Shown: positions 36,784 through 46,130 of the stretch, piece after piece | Layout: each line of letters starts with the position of its first letter | Numbering within the stretch: position 1 is the stretch's first letter | Program-made: the position numbers and the translations under genes | DNA from: Bradyrhizobium sp. AUGA SZCCT0283 | GTDB taxonomy: Bacteria; Pseudomonadota; Alphaproteobacteria; Rhizobiales; Xanthobacteraceae | Direction: 5' to 3' | Length of the DNA stretch: 64,000 bases | Assembly (NCBI RefSeq): GCF_018130385.1 | Contig: NZ_JAFCLU010000007.1 | Span: 186,001-250,000 of the forward strand | Notes under the pieces: generated by a model | Told to the model about the DNA's origin: nothing | The model's input: only the letters and a program-made list of their open reading frames with translations | Database searches by the model: none

Positions 36784-37590
36784 ATGACCGCCCTGAAATG
36801 GGTCCTGATCGTCGTTTCGGCCGGTTATGTCTGCGGACTGCTCGCATTGTTCTTCGCGCAGCGCGCCGTCCTGTTTCCAGCTCCGACGAGTGCGCGCACG
36901 GCGCCACAAGCAGCGGGCTTTCCGGAAGCGGAAGAACATATCCTGACCACGGCGGACGGTGAGCAGGTCATCGTCTGGCACGTTCCGGCCAGGCCGGGCC
37001 GTCCGGTCGTCCTTTATTTCCACGGCAATGGCGATTATCTCGCCGGCTTCTTCGGCCGCTTTCGCAGCATCATCGCCGACGGGACCGGGGTCATCGCATT
37101 GTCCTATCGCGGCTATGCGGGCTCAACCGGTCAACCGAGCGAGCACGGATTGCTGCAGGATGCCGCGGCGGCCTATGCCTTTACGGCTGCTCGCTATCGC
37201 GCGGACAACATCGTCGTCTGGGGCTTCTCGCTCGGCACCGGCGTTGCGGTGGCGCTTGCAGCGGAGCAGCGGATCGGGAGGTTGATCCTGGAAGCTCCCT
37301 ATACCTCGATCGCCGATGTCGCCGCGTCGGCATTCTGGTTCGCGCCAGTGCGTCTATTTATGCAGGACCAGTTCCGTTCCGACGCGCAGATCGCGCGGAT
37401 CAGGGTTCCGCTGCTCATGATGCATGGCGCGCTCGATCCCACGATACCTGTTAGGTTTGGCGAACGGTTGTTTGCGATGGCGAATGAGCCGAAGCGGTTT
37501 GTCCGCCTTGCCCGCGGCGGTCATAACGATCTGGACAATTTCGGCGCGATTGAAATCGCGCGAAATTTCATCAACCTTGCAAGGGGGTGA
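36784..37590 (+). CDS. Membrane-anchored alpha/beta hydrolase (BEM46/ABHD13-like)
   Basis: The 268-residue protein has an N-terminal membrane anchor (WVLIVVSAGYVCGLLALFF) and an alpha/beta hydrolase domain with the nucleophile motif WGFSLGTGVA (Ser149). HGALDPTIP (Asp) and RGGHNDL (His) complete the triad. The oxyanion motif is YFHGNGDYL. This arrangement is that of the BEM46/ABHD13 family of serine hydrolases of unknown substrate. It starts 17 bases after pntB, so it may be co-transcribed, without an obvious functional link. Confidence 0.87.
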   Translation: MTALKWVLIVVSAGYVCGLLALFFAQRAVLFPAPTSARTAPQAAGFPEAEEHILTTADGEQVIVWHVPARPGRPVVLYFHGNGDYLAGFFGRFRSIIADGTGVIALSYRGYAGSTGQPSEHGLLQDAAAAYAFTAARYRADNIVVWGFSLGTGVAVALAAEQRIGRLILEAPYTSIADVAASAFWFAPVRLFMQDQFRSDAQIARIRVPLLMMHGALDPTIPVRFGERLFAMANEPKRFVRLARGGHNDLDNFGAIEIARNFINLARG

Positions 37591-37644
37591 TGGCTACCTT
37601 GATGGGCGCATCTTGCGCCCACGAACCTGTTGGGACCTGATCGC

Positions 37645-38739
37645 ATGAGCGCACACGGACCAATGCCGCGATCGGCCTGGATGTTCCCGGCGCTGGCGGT
37701 GCTGCTGTTTGCGGTGGCCACCGGCCTCGGGCTCAACTTTACGCCGTCAGTTGGCGGTGTTTTATTCGCGGCGGTGCTGCTGTCGATTCTGTTCGGCACC
37801 GTGTTTGCAGCCGTGCATCATGCCGAGGTGATCGCCGAGCGAATCGGCGAGCCCTACGGCACGCTGCTGTTGACACTTGCGGTCACCATCATCGAGGTCG
37901 CGCTGATCGCCACCATCATGCTCGGCGACAAGCCGCAGCCCGCGTTGGCGCGTGACACCGTGTTTGCGGTGGTGATGATCGTGTGCAACGGCCTCGTCGG
38001 CCTCTGCATCTTCATTGGCGGTCTGCGCTACCGCGAGCAGGATTTTCAGGTCTCGGGTTCGAACCTTTATCTCAGCGTGCTGTTCGTGCTGGCGACCATC
38101 ACGCTGATCATGCCGAACTATACGCTGACGGCGCCGGGGCCGATCTATTCGGCGGCCCAGCTCGGCTTCGTCAGCATCGTCACCCTCGTTCTCTATGCCG
38201 TGTTTCTCTATACCCAGACCATCCGGCATCGTGATTATTTCATCAACCAGGCCGAAGGCGAGCCGGCCGAATCCCGACTGTCCAACCGGATGCTGGCCCT
38301 CAGCATCGCGCTGTTGCTTGTGTCCCTGCTGGCGGTGGTGCTGCTGGCCAAGAAATTTTCGGCGACCGTCGATACCGTGACTGCAATGATCGTGGCGCCG
38401 CCGGCCTTTGCCGGCGTGATCGTGGCGCTGTTGATCCTGCTGCCGGAGAGCGTTGCGGCGGTCGGCGCCGCGCGCAGGAACGACCTGCAGAAAAGCATCA
38501 ATCTCGCGCTCGGCTCGTCGCTCGCCACGATCGGGCTGACGGTGCCGGCGGTCGCGGTGGTCGCCCATACGCTCGACAAGCAGTTGGTGCTCGGGCTCAA
38601 TGCGCCGGAGATGGTGCTCTTGGTGCTGACCTTCGTTATCAGCATGCTCACCTTCGGCACCGGCCGCACCAACATCCTGTTCGGGCTCGTGCATATGCTG
38701 GTGTTCGCCGTGTTCCTGTTCATGGTATTCGTGCCGTAA
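37645..38739 (+). CDS. Calcium:proton antiporter-like transporter (ChaA/CaCA family)
   Basis: The 364-residue protein has about 11 membrane helices. The two CaCA alpha repeats are seen as LAVTIIEVALIATIMLG and LLPESVAAVGAARRNDLQKS (then LALGSSLATIGLTVPAVAVV), with acidic residues within the helices. Members exchange Ca2+ or Na+ for H+ at the inner membrane. The ATG at 37645 (MSAHGP) is preferred to an upstream in-frame ATG at 37630. It lies 54 bases after the hydrolase gene. Confidence 0.9.
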   Translation: MSAHGPMPRSAWMFPALAVLLFAVATGLGLNFTPSVGGVLFAAVLLSILFGTVFAAVHHAEVIAERIGEPYGTLLLTLAVTIIEVALIATIMLGDKPQPALARDTVFAVVMIVCNGLVGLCIFIGGLRYREQDFQVSGSNLYLSVLFVLATITLIMPNYTLTAPGPIYSAAQLGFVSIVTLVLYAVFLYTQTIRHRDYFINQAEGEPAESRLSNRMLALSIALLLVSLLAVVLLAKKFSATVDTVTAMIVAPPAFAGVIVALLILLPESVAAVGAARRNDLQKSINLALGSSLATIGLTVPAVAVVAHTLDKQLVLGLNAPEMVLLVLTFVISMLTFGTGRTNILFGLVHMLVFAVFLFMVFVP

Positions 38740-38760
38740 TTCCCCCGGAGTGAACCCGAT

Positions 38761-39045
38761 ATGCTTGCCGCCAAATCCGATATTCAGGTCGATACATCAG
38801 AAGTCCGCGTCACCGAGTGGCGGCTGCCGCCGGGCAGCGCTACCGGCCATCACACCCACGAGATGGATTACGTGATCGTGCCGGTGACCTCCGGCGAGAT
38901 GACCATCGTCGCGCCGAACGGCGAACGCACCAAGGCGCAGCTCGGGGCCGGCAAATCCTATTTCCGGAAAGCCGGCGTCCAGCACGACGTGCTCAACGAG
39001 ACGGCAGCCGAGATCGTGTTTCTGGAGGTCGAACTGAAGCCCTGA
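38761..39045 (+). CDS. Small cupin-domain protein
   Basis: The 94-residue protein is a single cupin barrel. Motif 1 is partly visible as GSATGHHTHEMDYVIVPVTSGE with two to three potential metal-binding histidines, followed by MTIVAPNGERTKAQLGAGKS. The second motif is FRKAGVQHDVLNET. Such small cupins have diverse functions. It starts 21 bases after the antiporter gene, so it may be the last gene of that transcript. No substrate can be assigned. Confidence 0.87.
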   Translation: MLAAKSDIQVDTSEVRVTEWRLPPGSATGHHTHEMDYVIVPVTSGEMTIVAPNGERTKAQLGAGKSYFRKAGVQHDVLNETAAEIVFLEVELKP

Positions 39046-39239
39046 CCACCTGGCCTCGGGTTCCGGGCTGTTTCCGGGCTTCGCCCTATGGCACCGGAAT
39101 AGTTAGGCAATTTTTAACCGACCGAGCTGGTGTCGCCCGGCCTGCACGGGAACTGCTGAATTGCCACCGATCCGTCGCAGTTGATCCCTCAATGTGCCTC
39201 AAAGTTCCGGCAATTGACGGACCGCGGGGAGTGGCCGGA

Positions 39240-40295
39240 ATGCTGAATTACCTGAAGAAATTTGCGGTGGACATCTTCCCCTCGGTGGCCGCGACGGTCA
39301 TCGGGGCGTACATCGTCAACCACTACATCGTGAGCAAGCCCAGCGCGGACGCCCCTGCCGCTGCGGCGTCGACTGCCAATCCCAAGGGGGAAGGCAAGGC
39401 TGAAGCCAAATCCGATGCCAAGCCCGCTGAGACTACGGCCAGTGTCAGCAATCTCCCGGCCGCCGGCGTCAAGGCGAGGGGAATCTCCGAAAAGGCCATC
39501 ATGGAGAAGACCGCTGCCGAACGGCCGGCGGTGGTCGAAAAGTCTCAGGAGAAGACCGAAGCAAAGGCCGACGCCAAAGAAGCAAAAGCTGACGCCAAAG
39601 CCGATACCAAGTCGCTCGATGCCAAGTCCGACGTGAAATCGGCCGAAAGCCCGGCCGAGGCCTCCGACCAGCGCCGCCATGCAGCAGCGCCGCGCGAAAA
39701 GGAAAAGATCAGGGTCATACTGCCGTCGCCCGTGCAGCCCGTGAATTCACCGGCGGCTTCGGTTGTGGCAGCCGCACCAGCCGCCCCGGTCGAGGCTGCG
39801 GTTGCGCCGGATGAGCGGCGCGATGCCAATGATCTGGCGCGCGCCGCGATCGAACGCCTGCGCGCCAACGGCGAAACGGCTCCCCGCGCGTCTGAGACGG
39901 CCCGCGCTCACGAGGCGCCGAGGGTTGCGAATGCACCTGCGGTCGCGAATGCGCCTGCGGTGGCAAATGCGCCCATCGTCGCGAATGCACCCGCGGTTGC
40001 CAATGCGCCTGCCGCCGTGAATGCGCCTGCGCTTCGTCCGCTGCCGCCGCCGATCATGGTCTCGGGCTCGCCGGCCGGCGAACCCCATGGTCAGGCTCCG
40101 TCGCAGCCACGGCCGCCTTATGCCGAGGCCGTCGACCCGAACCGACCAACCCCGCCCGCCGAGATTCCGCTCTCGCGCCCGCTTGATCTGCGTGCCGAAG
40201 TGGCCGAGCCCTCCGTGCGCGAACGCGCCACGGCGGCCGCGGAGGACGCGCTGTCGACCGCCAAGTCGATCTTCCACGCGGTCCTGCCGAAATAA
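39240..40295 (+). CDS. Ala/Pro-rich anchored protein with VANAPA repeats
   Basis: The 351-residue product begins MLNYLKKFAVDIFPSVAATV with one hydrophobic segment near residues 10-30. The rest is low-complexity: Lys/Ala/Asp-rich repeats (AKADAKADTK) and then about six copies of VANAPA (from 39925). The C-terminal part is Pro-rich with a short amphipathic end (AAAEDALSTAKSIFHAVL). No family was recognised. It is probably an inner-membrane-anchored, disordered envelope spacer. An in-frame extension upstream exists but has no ribosome site. Confidence 0.65.
   Translation: MLNYLKKFAVDIFPSVAATVIGAYIVNHYIVSKPSADAPAAAASTANPKGEGKAEAKSDAKPAETTASVSNLPAAGVKARGISEKAIMEKTAAERPAVVEKSQEKTEAKADAKEAKADAKADTKSLDAKSDVKSAESPAEASDQRRHAAAPREKEKIRVILPSPVQPVNSPAASVVAAAPAAPVEAAVAPDERRDANDLARAAIERLRANGETAPRASETARAHEAPRVANAPAVANAPAVANAPIVANAPAVANAPAAVNAPALRPLPPPIMVSGSPAGEPHGQAPSQPRPPYAEAVDPNRPTPPAEIPLSRPLDLRAEVAEPSVRERATAAAEDALSTAKSIFHAVLPK
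39925..40030 (+). repeat. 18-base tandem repeats encoding VANAPA
   Basis: About six units such as GTCGCGAATGCGCCTGCG run in tandem with third-position variation. They are inside the gene at 39240 and encode VANAPA/VANAPI/VNAPA steps, so copy number could vary between strains. Confidence 0.8.
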
Positions 40296-40306
40296 TTCTG
40301 GAGAAG

Positions 40307-40951
40307 CTAGCCGCCGGTGCGTGCGAGGCCGCTTCGCGCGGCTTCGTCCCTGGGGCGGAGCGCGAGCGCACGGCCGTACGAGGTGAACGCCTTGGCCTTG
40401 TCGCCTAGACGTTCATAGGTGACGCCGCGAGCCGACCAGGCTTGCGCGCTGTTGGGATCGGCCTGCACCGCCTCGTCGAGATCGGAAGCGGCTTCCTTTG
40501 TCTTGTCGATGGCGAGGTAGCTGGTTGCACGCGCTAGCAGCGGCTCGACCCGTTGCGGTGTCAGGCCATTGGCTGCGGTGAAATCCGCGATCGCCTGCTC
40601 ATGCTGCTTGTCGGCCTGATAGATCAGCCCGCGGCCGTACAGCGCCTGCACGTTGTAGGGATCGAGTACGAGCGCGCGGTCGAATTCCGCGAGCGCTGCT
40701 TCGGTCTTGCCGGATTTGGCGAGCGCCTGGCCGCGCGCAGCGTAGCCCTGGGCGTCGCTGGCGCTTTGTCCGCTGACCGTGCCGGTCGGCTTCTGCTCGA
40801 CGGCCTGCGGCTTCTCCTTGTCCGATCCCCACGATCCCAAGTCGAACGAACAGCCGCCGAGAGGAACGGTGAGAATGATCGCGAGCAGCGCGATGGGTAC
40901 GGCCGTGAAGCGTGAAGCGCAGGGAAGGGCATTGCAATCCGTAACGGCCAT
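40307..40951 (-). CDS. TPR-repeat lipoprotein
   Basis: The 214-residue product begins with a lipoprotein signal (LLAIILTVPLGGCSF, lipobox LGGC). It then carries about four tetratricopeptide repeats (AALAEFDRALVLDPYNVQAL, ADFTAANGLTPQRVEPLLAR, ASDLDEAVQADPNSAQAWSA). The protein should be anchored in the periplasmic face of a membrane. The ATG at 40951 is chosen since it gives the signal peptide directly; an upstream in-frame ATG at 41020 does not. TPR proteins of this kind are scaffolds; the partner is unknown. It is convergent with the VANAPA protein. Confidence 0.83.
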   Translation of the reverse strand: MAVTDCNALPCASRFTAVPIALLAIILTVPLGGCSFDLGSWGSDKEKPQAVEQKPTGTVSGQSASDAQGYAARGQALAKSGKTEAALAEFDRALVLDPYNVQALYGRGLIYQADKQHEQAIADFTAANGLTPQRVEPLLARATSYLAIDKTKEAASDLDEAVQADPNSAQAWSARGVTYERLGDKAKAFTSYGRALALRPRDEAARSGLARTGG

Positions 40952-41115
40952 GCAGCGGAATACTCTCGCTTGTCCAATACGGCATAGGTAACCCGATGGA
41001 CCGCAAAATGCATCGGTCAAAATAGCCGCAACGTCCGGCGAAGGAGATGCGAGTGATCGAGCACGCCGCGCGCACCAGCGCCGATGATTCGATACTGCCG
41101 GATCTGCGATGGCGA

Positions 41116-41147
41116 AAACAAAAACGCGGGCCCGAGGCCCGCGTTTT
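41116..41147 (-). terminator. Terminator after rpsU
   Basis: ACGCGGGCC and GGCCCGCGT pair around a short loop; on the minus strand a T-rich run (TTTTTGTTTT) follows, downstream of the rpsU stop. Confidence 0.8.
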
Positions 41148-41172
41148 CAACTCAAATCTTTTTAGAACACGC

Positions 41173-41478
41173 TCAGCGCGGTCCGCGCGGACCTGCGCCC
41201 GGGCCACCACGGCCGCCAGCGCCACCACGGTCGCCACCGGGACCGGCGCCGAACACCGGCTTCGGCTTCATCGGCAGCAGGCCTTCGCGCTGCAGCTTCT
41301 TGCGGGCCAGCTTGCGCGCGCGGCGCACCGCCTCGGCCTTTTCACGGGCCTTCTTCTCGGAGGGCTTTTCGTAGTGCCCGCGGAGCTTCATCTCGCGGAA
41401 AATTCCCTCGCGCTGCATCTTCTTCTTCAGCGCCTTGAGGGCTTGATCGACATTGTTATCGCGGACGAGAACCTGCAC
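41173..41478 (-). CDS. rpsU: 30S ribosomal protein S21 with Gly/Arg tail
   Basis: The 101-residue protein starts with the GTG at 41478-41476 ([20 protein letters not shown]), with an AGAGGA ribosome site. The core about 70 residues include [20 protein letters not shown] and [16 protein letters not shown]. The tail from about residue 75 is Gly/Arg-rich, which is longer than in E. coli S21 (71 residues) and typical of alphaproteobacterial versions. It binds the small subunit and aids initiation. A terminator follows at 41116-41147. The aqpZ gene is divergent. Confidence 0.95.
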   Translation of the reverse strand: MQVLVRDNNVDQALKALKKKMQREGIFREMKLRGHYEKPSEKKAREKAEAVRRARKLARKKLQREGLLPMKPKPVFGAGPGGDRGGAGGRGGPGAGPRGPR

Positions 41479-41732
41479 GCGGCATCCTCTTTCAATTGAT
41501 CGGATAGGAATTCTGGTAAAGTGAAGGGCCGGCGAAAGGCCTGGCCCTTAACCCTGAGCGCGGGCATGTAGCAGACAAAACCGCAGATGTCCACCTGAGA
41601 AGGCGGTTTTTGGCCCGGGAGCGCCACGAAAATGCGCGGGATTCGCCGATACGGGCTCGATTTTCTCAAATAACGAGCCCTTCACGGCGCCTCCCTAGCA
41701 TCCAGCAACGCAAAACATGCGGGAGGCGAGTA

Positions 41733-42455
41733 ATGAACACCAAAAAATATACCGCTGAAGCGATCGGCACGTTTTGGCTCACTTTTGCGGGATGCGGCAG
41801 CGCGGTCATCGCCGCCGGCTTCCCTCAGGTCGGTATCGGCCTGGTCGGCGTGTCCCTGGCGTTCGGCCTGAGCGTCGTGACCATGGCCTATGCGATCGGC
41901 CACATCTCCGGCTGCCATCTCAATCCCGCGGTAACGGTCGGTCTCGCCGCGGGTGGGCGCTTTCCAGCGTCGCAGATTCTGCCTTACGTGATCGCGCAGG
42001 TGATCGGCGCGGTCGTTGCCGCGGCGCTGCTTTATGTGATCGCAAGCGGCGCGCCCGGCTTTGATCTGGCCAAGGGCTTTGCCTCCAACGGCTATGATGC
42101 GCATTCGCCCGGGCAGTACAGCATGATGGTCTGCTTCATCACCGAAGTGGTGATGACGATGATGTTCCTGTTCATCATCATGGGCGCCACGCACGGCAAG
42201 GCGCCTGCGGGCTTTGCGCCGCTCGCCATCGGATTGGCGCTGGTGATGATCCATCTCGTCAGCATTCCCGTCACCAACACGTCGGTGAATCCCGCGCGCA
42301 GCACCGGGCCGGCGCTGTTCGTCGGCGGCTGGGCGCTGGCGCAGCTCTGGCTGTTCTGGGTTGCGCCGCTGATCGGCGGGGCGCTCGGCGGCGCGATCTA
42401 TCGCTGGCTCAGCGAGGAGCCGGCCGGCGTCGTGGAAGGTCTGAAGACGGCCTGA
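41733..42455 (+). CDS. aqpZ: Aquaporin Z
   Basis: The 240-residue channel has six membrane helices and both NPA motifs ([11 protein letters not shown] and [11 protein letters not shown]). The Arg after the second NPA and the His in helix 5 (MIHLVSI) are typical of water-selective AqpZ. It starts at the ATG at 41733 with GGGAGG a few bases upstream, not at the in-frame ATG at 41610. It conducts water across the inner membrane. It is convergent with purK. Confidence 0.96.
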   Translation: MNTKKYTAEAIGTFWLTFAGCGSAVIAAGFPQVGIGLVGVSLAFGLSVVTMAYAIGHISGCHLNPAVTVGLAAGGRFPASQILPYVIAQVIGAVVAAALLYVIASGAPGFDLAKGFASNGYDAHSPGQYSMMVCFITEVVMTMMFLFIIMGATHGKAPAGFAPLAIGLALVMIHLVSIPVTNTSVNPARSTGPALFVGGWALAQLWLFWVAPLIGGALGGAIYRWLSEEPAGVVEGLKTA

Positions 42456-42469
42456 TCTGAAAAAACGCG

Positions 42470-43573
42470 TTATTTCTTGCTTGCCGGGGCCACTTCGGTG
42501 ACGTGGCCCATCTTGCGGCCCGGCCGCGGCGCGCCCTTGCCGTAGAGATGAACGGTGGCGCCGGGCACCGTCAGCCATTGCTCGTAGTCGAGGATATCGT
42601 CGCCGATCAGGTTGGTCATGGTGACCTCGCCGTGGCGAACCGGCTTGCCGAGCGGCCAGCCGGCGATCGCCCTTATGTGCTGCTCGAACTGCGAGATCGA
42701 GGCGCCGTCCAGCGTCCAGTGCCCGGAATTATGTACCCGCGGCGCAATCTCGTTGACCAGCACATGCGGTCCGCCGTTTCCGGCAACGACGAACAACTCG
42801 ACTGCGAGCACGCCGACATAATCCAGGGCGTTGGCGATCTTCTCGGCGACGGCGCGCGCGTCGGCGGCCAGCGCATCCGATATCGCGGCCGGCGCGCGCG
42901 AGATCTTCAGGATGTGATCGCGGTGTTCGTTTTCGGTGACGTCGTAGCATTCGACCTCGCCGTCCGACGAGCGCGCGGCGATCACGGAGATCTCGCGCTC
43001 GAAGGGAACGAAGGCTTCGAGGATCGCGGATTTGGTGCCGAGGTCTTCCCAGACTTGAGCGGGATCGTCGCCCTCGCGGATGATCGCCTGGCCCTTGCCG
43101 TCATAGCCGAAGCGGCGGGTCTTGATCACGGCGGGAAGGCCGATGCGCGCGATCGCCGCGTGCAGGGTTTCAACCGACGACACGTCGGCATAGTCCGCGG
43201 TGCCGATGCCCAGCCGTTTGACGAAATCCTTTTCGATCAGCCGGTCCTGCGTGGTCTCGAGGATCTTCTGCGCCGGCAACACGGGACGCCGCGCGGCCAG
43301 CACCATGGCGGTGGCGGCCGGCACGTTCTCGAATTCATAGGTGATGACGTCGACATCGTTGGCGAACAACTCCAGCGCCTCGACGTCGGCATATTCGGCG
43401 CAGGTTGCGTTCAGCACCACGTCGAAGGCGGGCGAGTCCGGGTCCGGTGAAAACACCTGGCATCTGAGGCCAAGGCGCGCCGCCGCCATCGCCAGCATCC
43501 GGCCCAATTGTCCGCCGCCGAGAATTCCGATGGTGTCGCCCGGCTTCAGCTTCACCTTGCCTGAAGCCGTCAC
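42470..43573 (-). CDS. purK: N5-carboxyaminoimidazole ribonucleotide synthase PurK
   Basis: The 367-residue ATP-grasp enzyme converts AIR, ATP and bicarbonate to N5-CAIR in purine synthesis. It contains [19 protein letters not shown], the ATP-grasp core ([17 protein letters not shown]) and the metal site ([19 protein letters not shown]). The length is normal for PurK. It begins at the ATG that overlaps the purE stop (ATGA), so the two enzymes of one pathway step are coupled. Confidence 0.96.
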   Translation of the reverse strand: MTASGKVKLKPGDTIGILGGGQLGRMLAMAAARLGLRCQVFSPDPDSPAFDVVLNATCAEYADVEALELFANDVDVITYEFENVPAATAMVLAARRPVLPAQKILETTQDRLIEKDFVKRLGIGTADYADVSSVETLHAAIARIGLPAVIKTRRFGYDGKGQAIIREGDDPAQVWEDLGTKSAILEAFVPFEREISVIAARSSDGEVECYDVTENEHRDHILKISRAPAAISDALAADARAVAEKIANALDYVGVLAVELFVVAGNGGPHVLVNEIAPRVHNSGHWTLDGASISQFEQHIRAIAGWPLGKPVRHGEVTMTNLIGDDILDYEQWLTVPGATVHLYGKGAPRPGRKMGHVTEVAPASKK

Positions 43574-44058
43574 GCCGATCCCTCCGGGCGCTCCTTGACC
43601 GCGTCCGTCTGCTGCTTGCGCCAGACGGCCAATCGCGTCGCCAGCGCCGCATCATTCAGCGCGAGCACGCTTGCCGCGAGCAGCGCGGCGTTGATGGCGC
43701 CGGCCTTTCCGATCGCCAGCGTGCCGACGGGAACGCCGGCCGGCATCTGCACGATCGAGTACAGCGAATCGACCCCCGACAGCGCCTTGGATTCGACGGG
43801 AACGCCGAAGACGGGGAGTTCCGTCAACGCCGCCGCCATGCCCGGCAGATGGGCTGCCCCGCCGGCGCCGGCGATGATGACCTTGAAGCCTGCGGCCTTG
43901 GCGCCCTTGGCAAAGGCGAACAGCCGGTCCGGGGTCCGATGGGCCGAGACGATGCGCTTTTCGCAATCGATCCCGAGCGCCACCAGCGTCTCGGCGGCGT
44001 GGCGCATGGTCTCCCAGTCGGACTGGCTGCCCATGATGATGGCGATGGGTGCGGTCAT
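43570..44058 (-). CDS. purE: N5-carboxyaminoimidazole ribonucleotide mutase PurE
   Basis: The 162-residue enzyme converts N5-CAIR to CAIR. It has the class I PurE signatures [47 protein letters not shown] and [11 protein letters not shown], with the catalytic His in AHLPGM. It is the first gene of the purE-purK pair. Confidence 0.96.
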   Translation of the reverse strand: MTAPIAIIMGSQSDWETMRHAAETLVALGIDCEKRIVSAHRTPDRLFAFAKGAKAAGFKVIIAGAGGAAHLPGMAAALTELPVFGVPVESKALSGVDSLYSIVQMPAGVPVGTLAIGKAGAINAALLAASVLALNDAALATRLAVWRKQQTDAVKERPEGSA

Positions 44059-44209
44059 CTCGTCAATTCTGTTCGGGAATCCAGAAACATAGGCCGATTA
44101 TAGGGTCGGCCCGGGGCTCATCCAAGGCGTGGCAAGGGATTAGGAATGGACTATCCTGTCTTGGTGAATCCCGGCAAGCCTTGATAAGCGAGCCTGCACA
44201 GGGAAGGCC

Positions 44210-45007
44210 ATGACGAAGAAAACCAGGGCGACCGCCTCCAGGGCCGGAAAACGCCCCAAAAGCGCGGCTTCCGGGCGAAAAACCGCACCGCGGCGGTCAT
44301 CCACGCCGGGATCCCGGCCGCCGGCCGTGTCCAACGGCACCAAGGCGACGATTCGCCGGCTGAAGGCGCAACTGGCCCGGACGCAGGCGCAGATCGAGGA
44401 ACTTCAGGCCTCCGCCGATACCGACTTCCTGCTGGGCATTCCGAACCGGCGTGGCTTCGAGCGCGAGCTCAATCGCGCGATTGCCTACATCAAACGCTAT
44501 CGCGCCGGCGGCGCCCTGGTCGTGCTCGACGTCGATCGCTTAAAGCCGATCAACGACGCCTTCGGACACGCCGCAGGCGATCAGGTGCTCAAGGCCATCG
44601 TCACGACGCTGCTCGCGCAGGTGCGCGCTTCCGACGTGGTCGGCCGGCTCGGCGGCGACGAGTTCGCGCTGCTGTTGTGGAATCTCAGCGAGACCGATGC
44701 CCGGGCCAAGGCGGCCGCGCTGGAGGAAGCGATCGATCGCCTCACCTTCGAGTTCGATGGCCGCACCATTACCGCGGGGGCCTCCGCAGGCGTCTCCGTT
44801 CTCGATACCCACTCAGAAGCGGGCCGCGCGCTGGAAGCGGCCGACAGCGCCATGTATGTGCGCAAGGCGCTGCGGCGGCATGAGGCGAATTCTAAGGCGC
44901 GCTTCGCGCCGTGCCCACCATCAGACAAGCGTCGAAGAAGGTGGTGGGCACGCTTGCGCTTTGCCCATCCAACGAATCTTCGATCAGCGATCGCTACAAC
45001 CCGCTGA
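44210..45007 (+). CDS. Diguanylate cyclase (GGDEF) with basic N-terminus
   Basis: The 265-residue protein has a Lys/Arg/Pro-rich disordered N-terminus (residues 1-50), a short coiled coil (about 48-70) and a GGDEF domain (about 72-225). The active site RLGGDEFALLLW (GGDEF at 148-152) and an inhibitory I-site RASD (139-142) are intact, so it should make c-di-GMP and be product-inhibited. No membrane or sensor domain is present. The last 40 residues are Arg/Trp-rich and come from a palindromic repeat (44911-44951), so the true C-terminus has been altered. The ATG at 44210 follows AGGGAAGGC. Confidence 0.9.
   Translation: MTKKTRATASRAGKRPKSAASGRKTAPRRSSTPGSRPPAVSNGTKATIRRLKAQLARTQAQIEELQASADTDFLLGIPNRRGFERELNRAIAYIKRYRAGGALVVLDVDRLKPINDAFGHAAGDQVLKAIVTTLLAQVRASDVVGRLGGDEFALLLWNLSETDARAKAAALEEAIDRLTFEFDGRTITAGASAGVSVLDTHSEAGRALEAADSAMYVRKALRRHEANSKARFAPCPPSDKRRRRWWARLRFAHPTNLRSAIATTR
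44911..44951. repeat. Palindromic repeat inside the GGDEF C-terminal coding region
   Basis: GTGCCCACCA (44911-44920) and TGGTGGGCAC (44942-44951) are exact reverse complements with a 21-base spacer. Words such as CTTGCGCTTTGCCCATC flank it, as in rhizobial intergenic palindromes. It makes up the last roughly 35 codons of the cyclase. Confidence 0.75.
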
Positions 45008-45245
45008 GATCATCCGGCACGTTGCCGAACTTGCGCAGCAGTTTCGCGTCGCCGAATTCACCCATCATGGGATCGCCGCTGCGGCTGAACGCAACGGCGC
45101 CGATACTGCCGGCCATCCGCGACATCGTCTCGGCGCGCCGCAACGCGGTCGTCGGGCTCTGGCATTCTTCCGCGGCTCCCGCCATCGGCGTACCGCTATC
45201 GTCCTGCAGGAATGGCATTGCGACGTAATACGTGACATCGGCCAT
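44994..45245 (-). CDS. Small hypothetical protein (83 residues)
   Basis: The product begins MADVTYYVAMPFLQDDSGTP and contains AEECQSPTTALRRAETMSRM. CGGAGCG precedes the ATG at 45245, giving a good ribosome site. Its 3' end overlaps by 14 bases the 3' end of the convergent GGDEF gene. No family was recognised. The next upstream gene on the same strand (45269) ends 23 bases before it, so they probably form a unit. Confidence 0.65.
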   Translation of the reverse strand: MADVTYYVAMPFLQDDSGTPMAGAAEECQSPTTALRRAETMSRMAGSIGAVAFSRSGDPMMGEFGDAKLLRKFGNVPDDLSGL

Positions 45246-45268
45246 TGGTTCGCTCCGGGTTTGATTGA

Positions 45269-45481
45269 TCAGGCAGCGTCGCTCTCCGCATGGGAGGTTC
45301 TCGCCGGCACGCAGCCGGCGGCGATTGCCGCCTGCAATTCCTCCAGTTCGGTTTCCAGATACTCGTTCGCCATGATCAGCGCCTTGATGGTCGAGCGCAG
45401 ATTGCCGTCGCACATCGCGATGGCCTGATCGCAGGCCTGCTCGTAGCGGCTGTTGTCGGACAGGGGCGATGTGACGGACAT
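45269..45481 (-). CDS. Small hypothetical protein with helical C-terminal half
   Basis: From the ATG at 45481 the product has 70 residues (MSVTSPLSDNSRYEQACDQA, then LRSTIKALIMANEYLETELE). GGGAG lies about 9 bases before that ATG; an ATG at 45580 would add a low-quality Gly/Ser leader and is less likely. The protein is mostly helical with an acidic patch. It is the first of two short minus-strand genes. The function is unknown. Confidence 0.65.
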   Translation of the reverse strand: MSVTSPLSDNSRYEQACDQAIAMCDGNLRSTIKALIMANEYLETELEELQAAIAAGCVPARTSHAESDAA

Positions 45482-45684
45482 GGCGGAACTCCCGAGGCTG
45501 GCGGCGGAGGATATGTTCTCTTTTTGTTCTCGTGGAGTCAAGCCGCATCCGCCAACCGGTAAGCTGTTTTTTTTGGACAACCGCCCGGCAAGATCTTCGC
45601 GGCGCCGGGCTGTGTGGATGTCGGGGAAAAGGATCTGCCGGAACGCGTACGGTTTTGGTGAACCGAACGAGGCGAGCGCAACGA

Positions 45685-45891
45685 TCAGGCGATGATATCA
45701 GGCGTGATCTGGTCTTCGATGAAGGCGATGCGGTCGCGCAATTGCAATTTGCGTTTCTTCAGCCGCTGCAGCCGCAACAGGTCCGGCGCTGGCGACTGAT
45801 GCAACGCGTCGATCGCCGCATCGAGATCGCGATGCTCCTGCTGCAGGCGGGCGAGCTCGTTCTCAAGCTCGCGCTCATCATCGTCGGTCAT
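45685..45891 (-). CDS. YdcH/DUF465-family small protein
   Basis: The 68-residue protein has the DUF465 helical-hairpin pattern: ELARLQQEHRDLDAAIDAL, then LLRLQRLKKRKLQLRDRIAF. The family consists of small soluble alpha-helical proteins of unknown function found in many proteobacteria. A second family member lies divergently at 46131. Confidence 0.85.
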   Translation of the reverse strand: MTDDDERELENELARLQQEHRDLDAAIDALHQSPAPDLLRLQRLKKRKLQLRDRIAFIEDQITPDIIA

Positions 45892-46130
45892 GGTGTACGT
45901 TAGCTGAAAGCGCGAAGAGGTTGCGAACGGATTGTCCTAGGCTGGCAGTGAATATCGTCCCTGCGAGGCCGGTCCGCAAGCTGACCGGGTTCCCATACTC
46001 ACGATTGGTTACAGATAAATCCGAAAATATGACAAGGCGCGATTCTGGATACCCATCGACAGATTCGTCGGCTGGTGTACACTCACGCGTCCGGATCGAA
46101 TCTGAGGTTCAACCACCGAGGAGATTTCGT

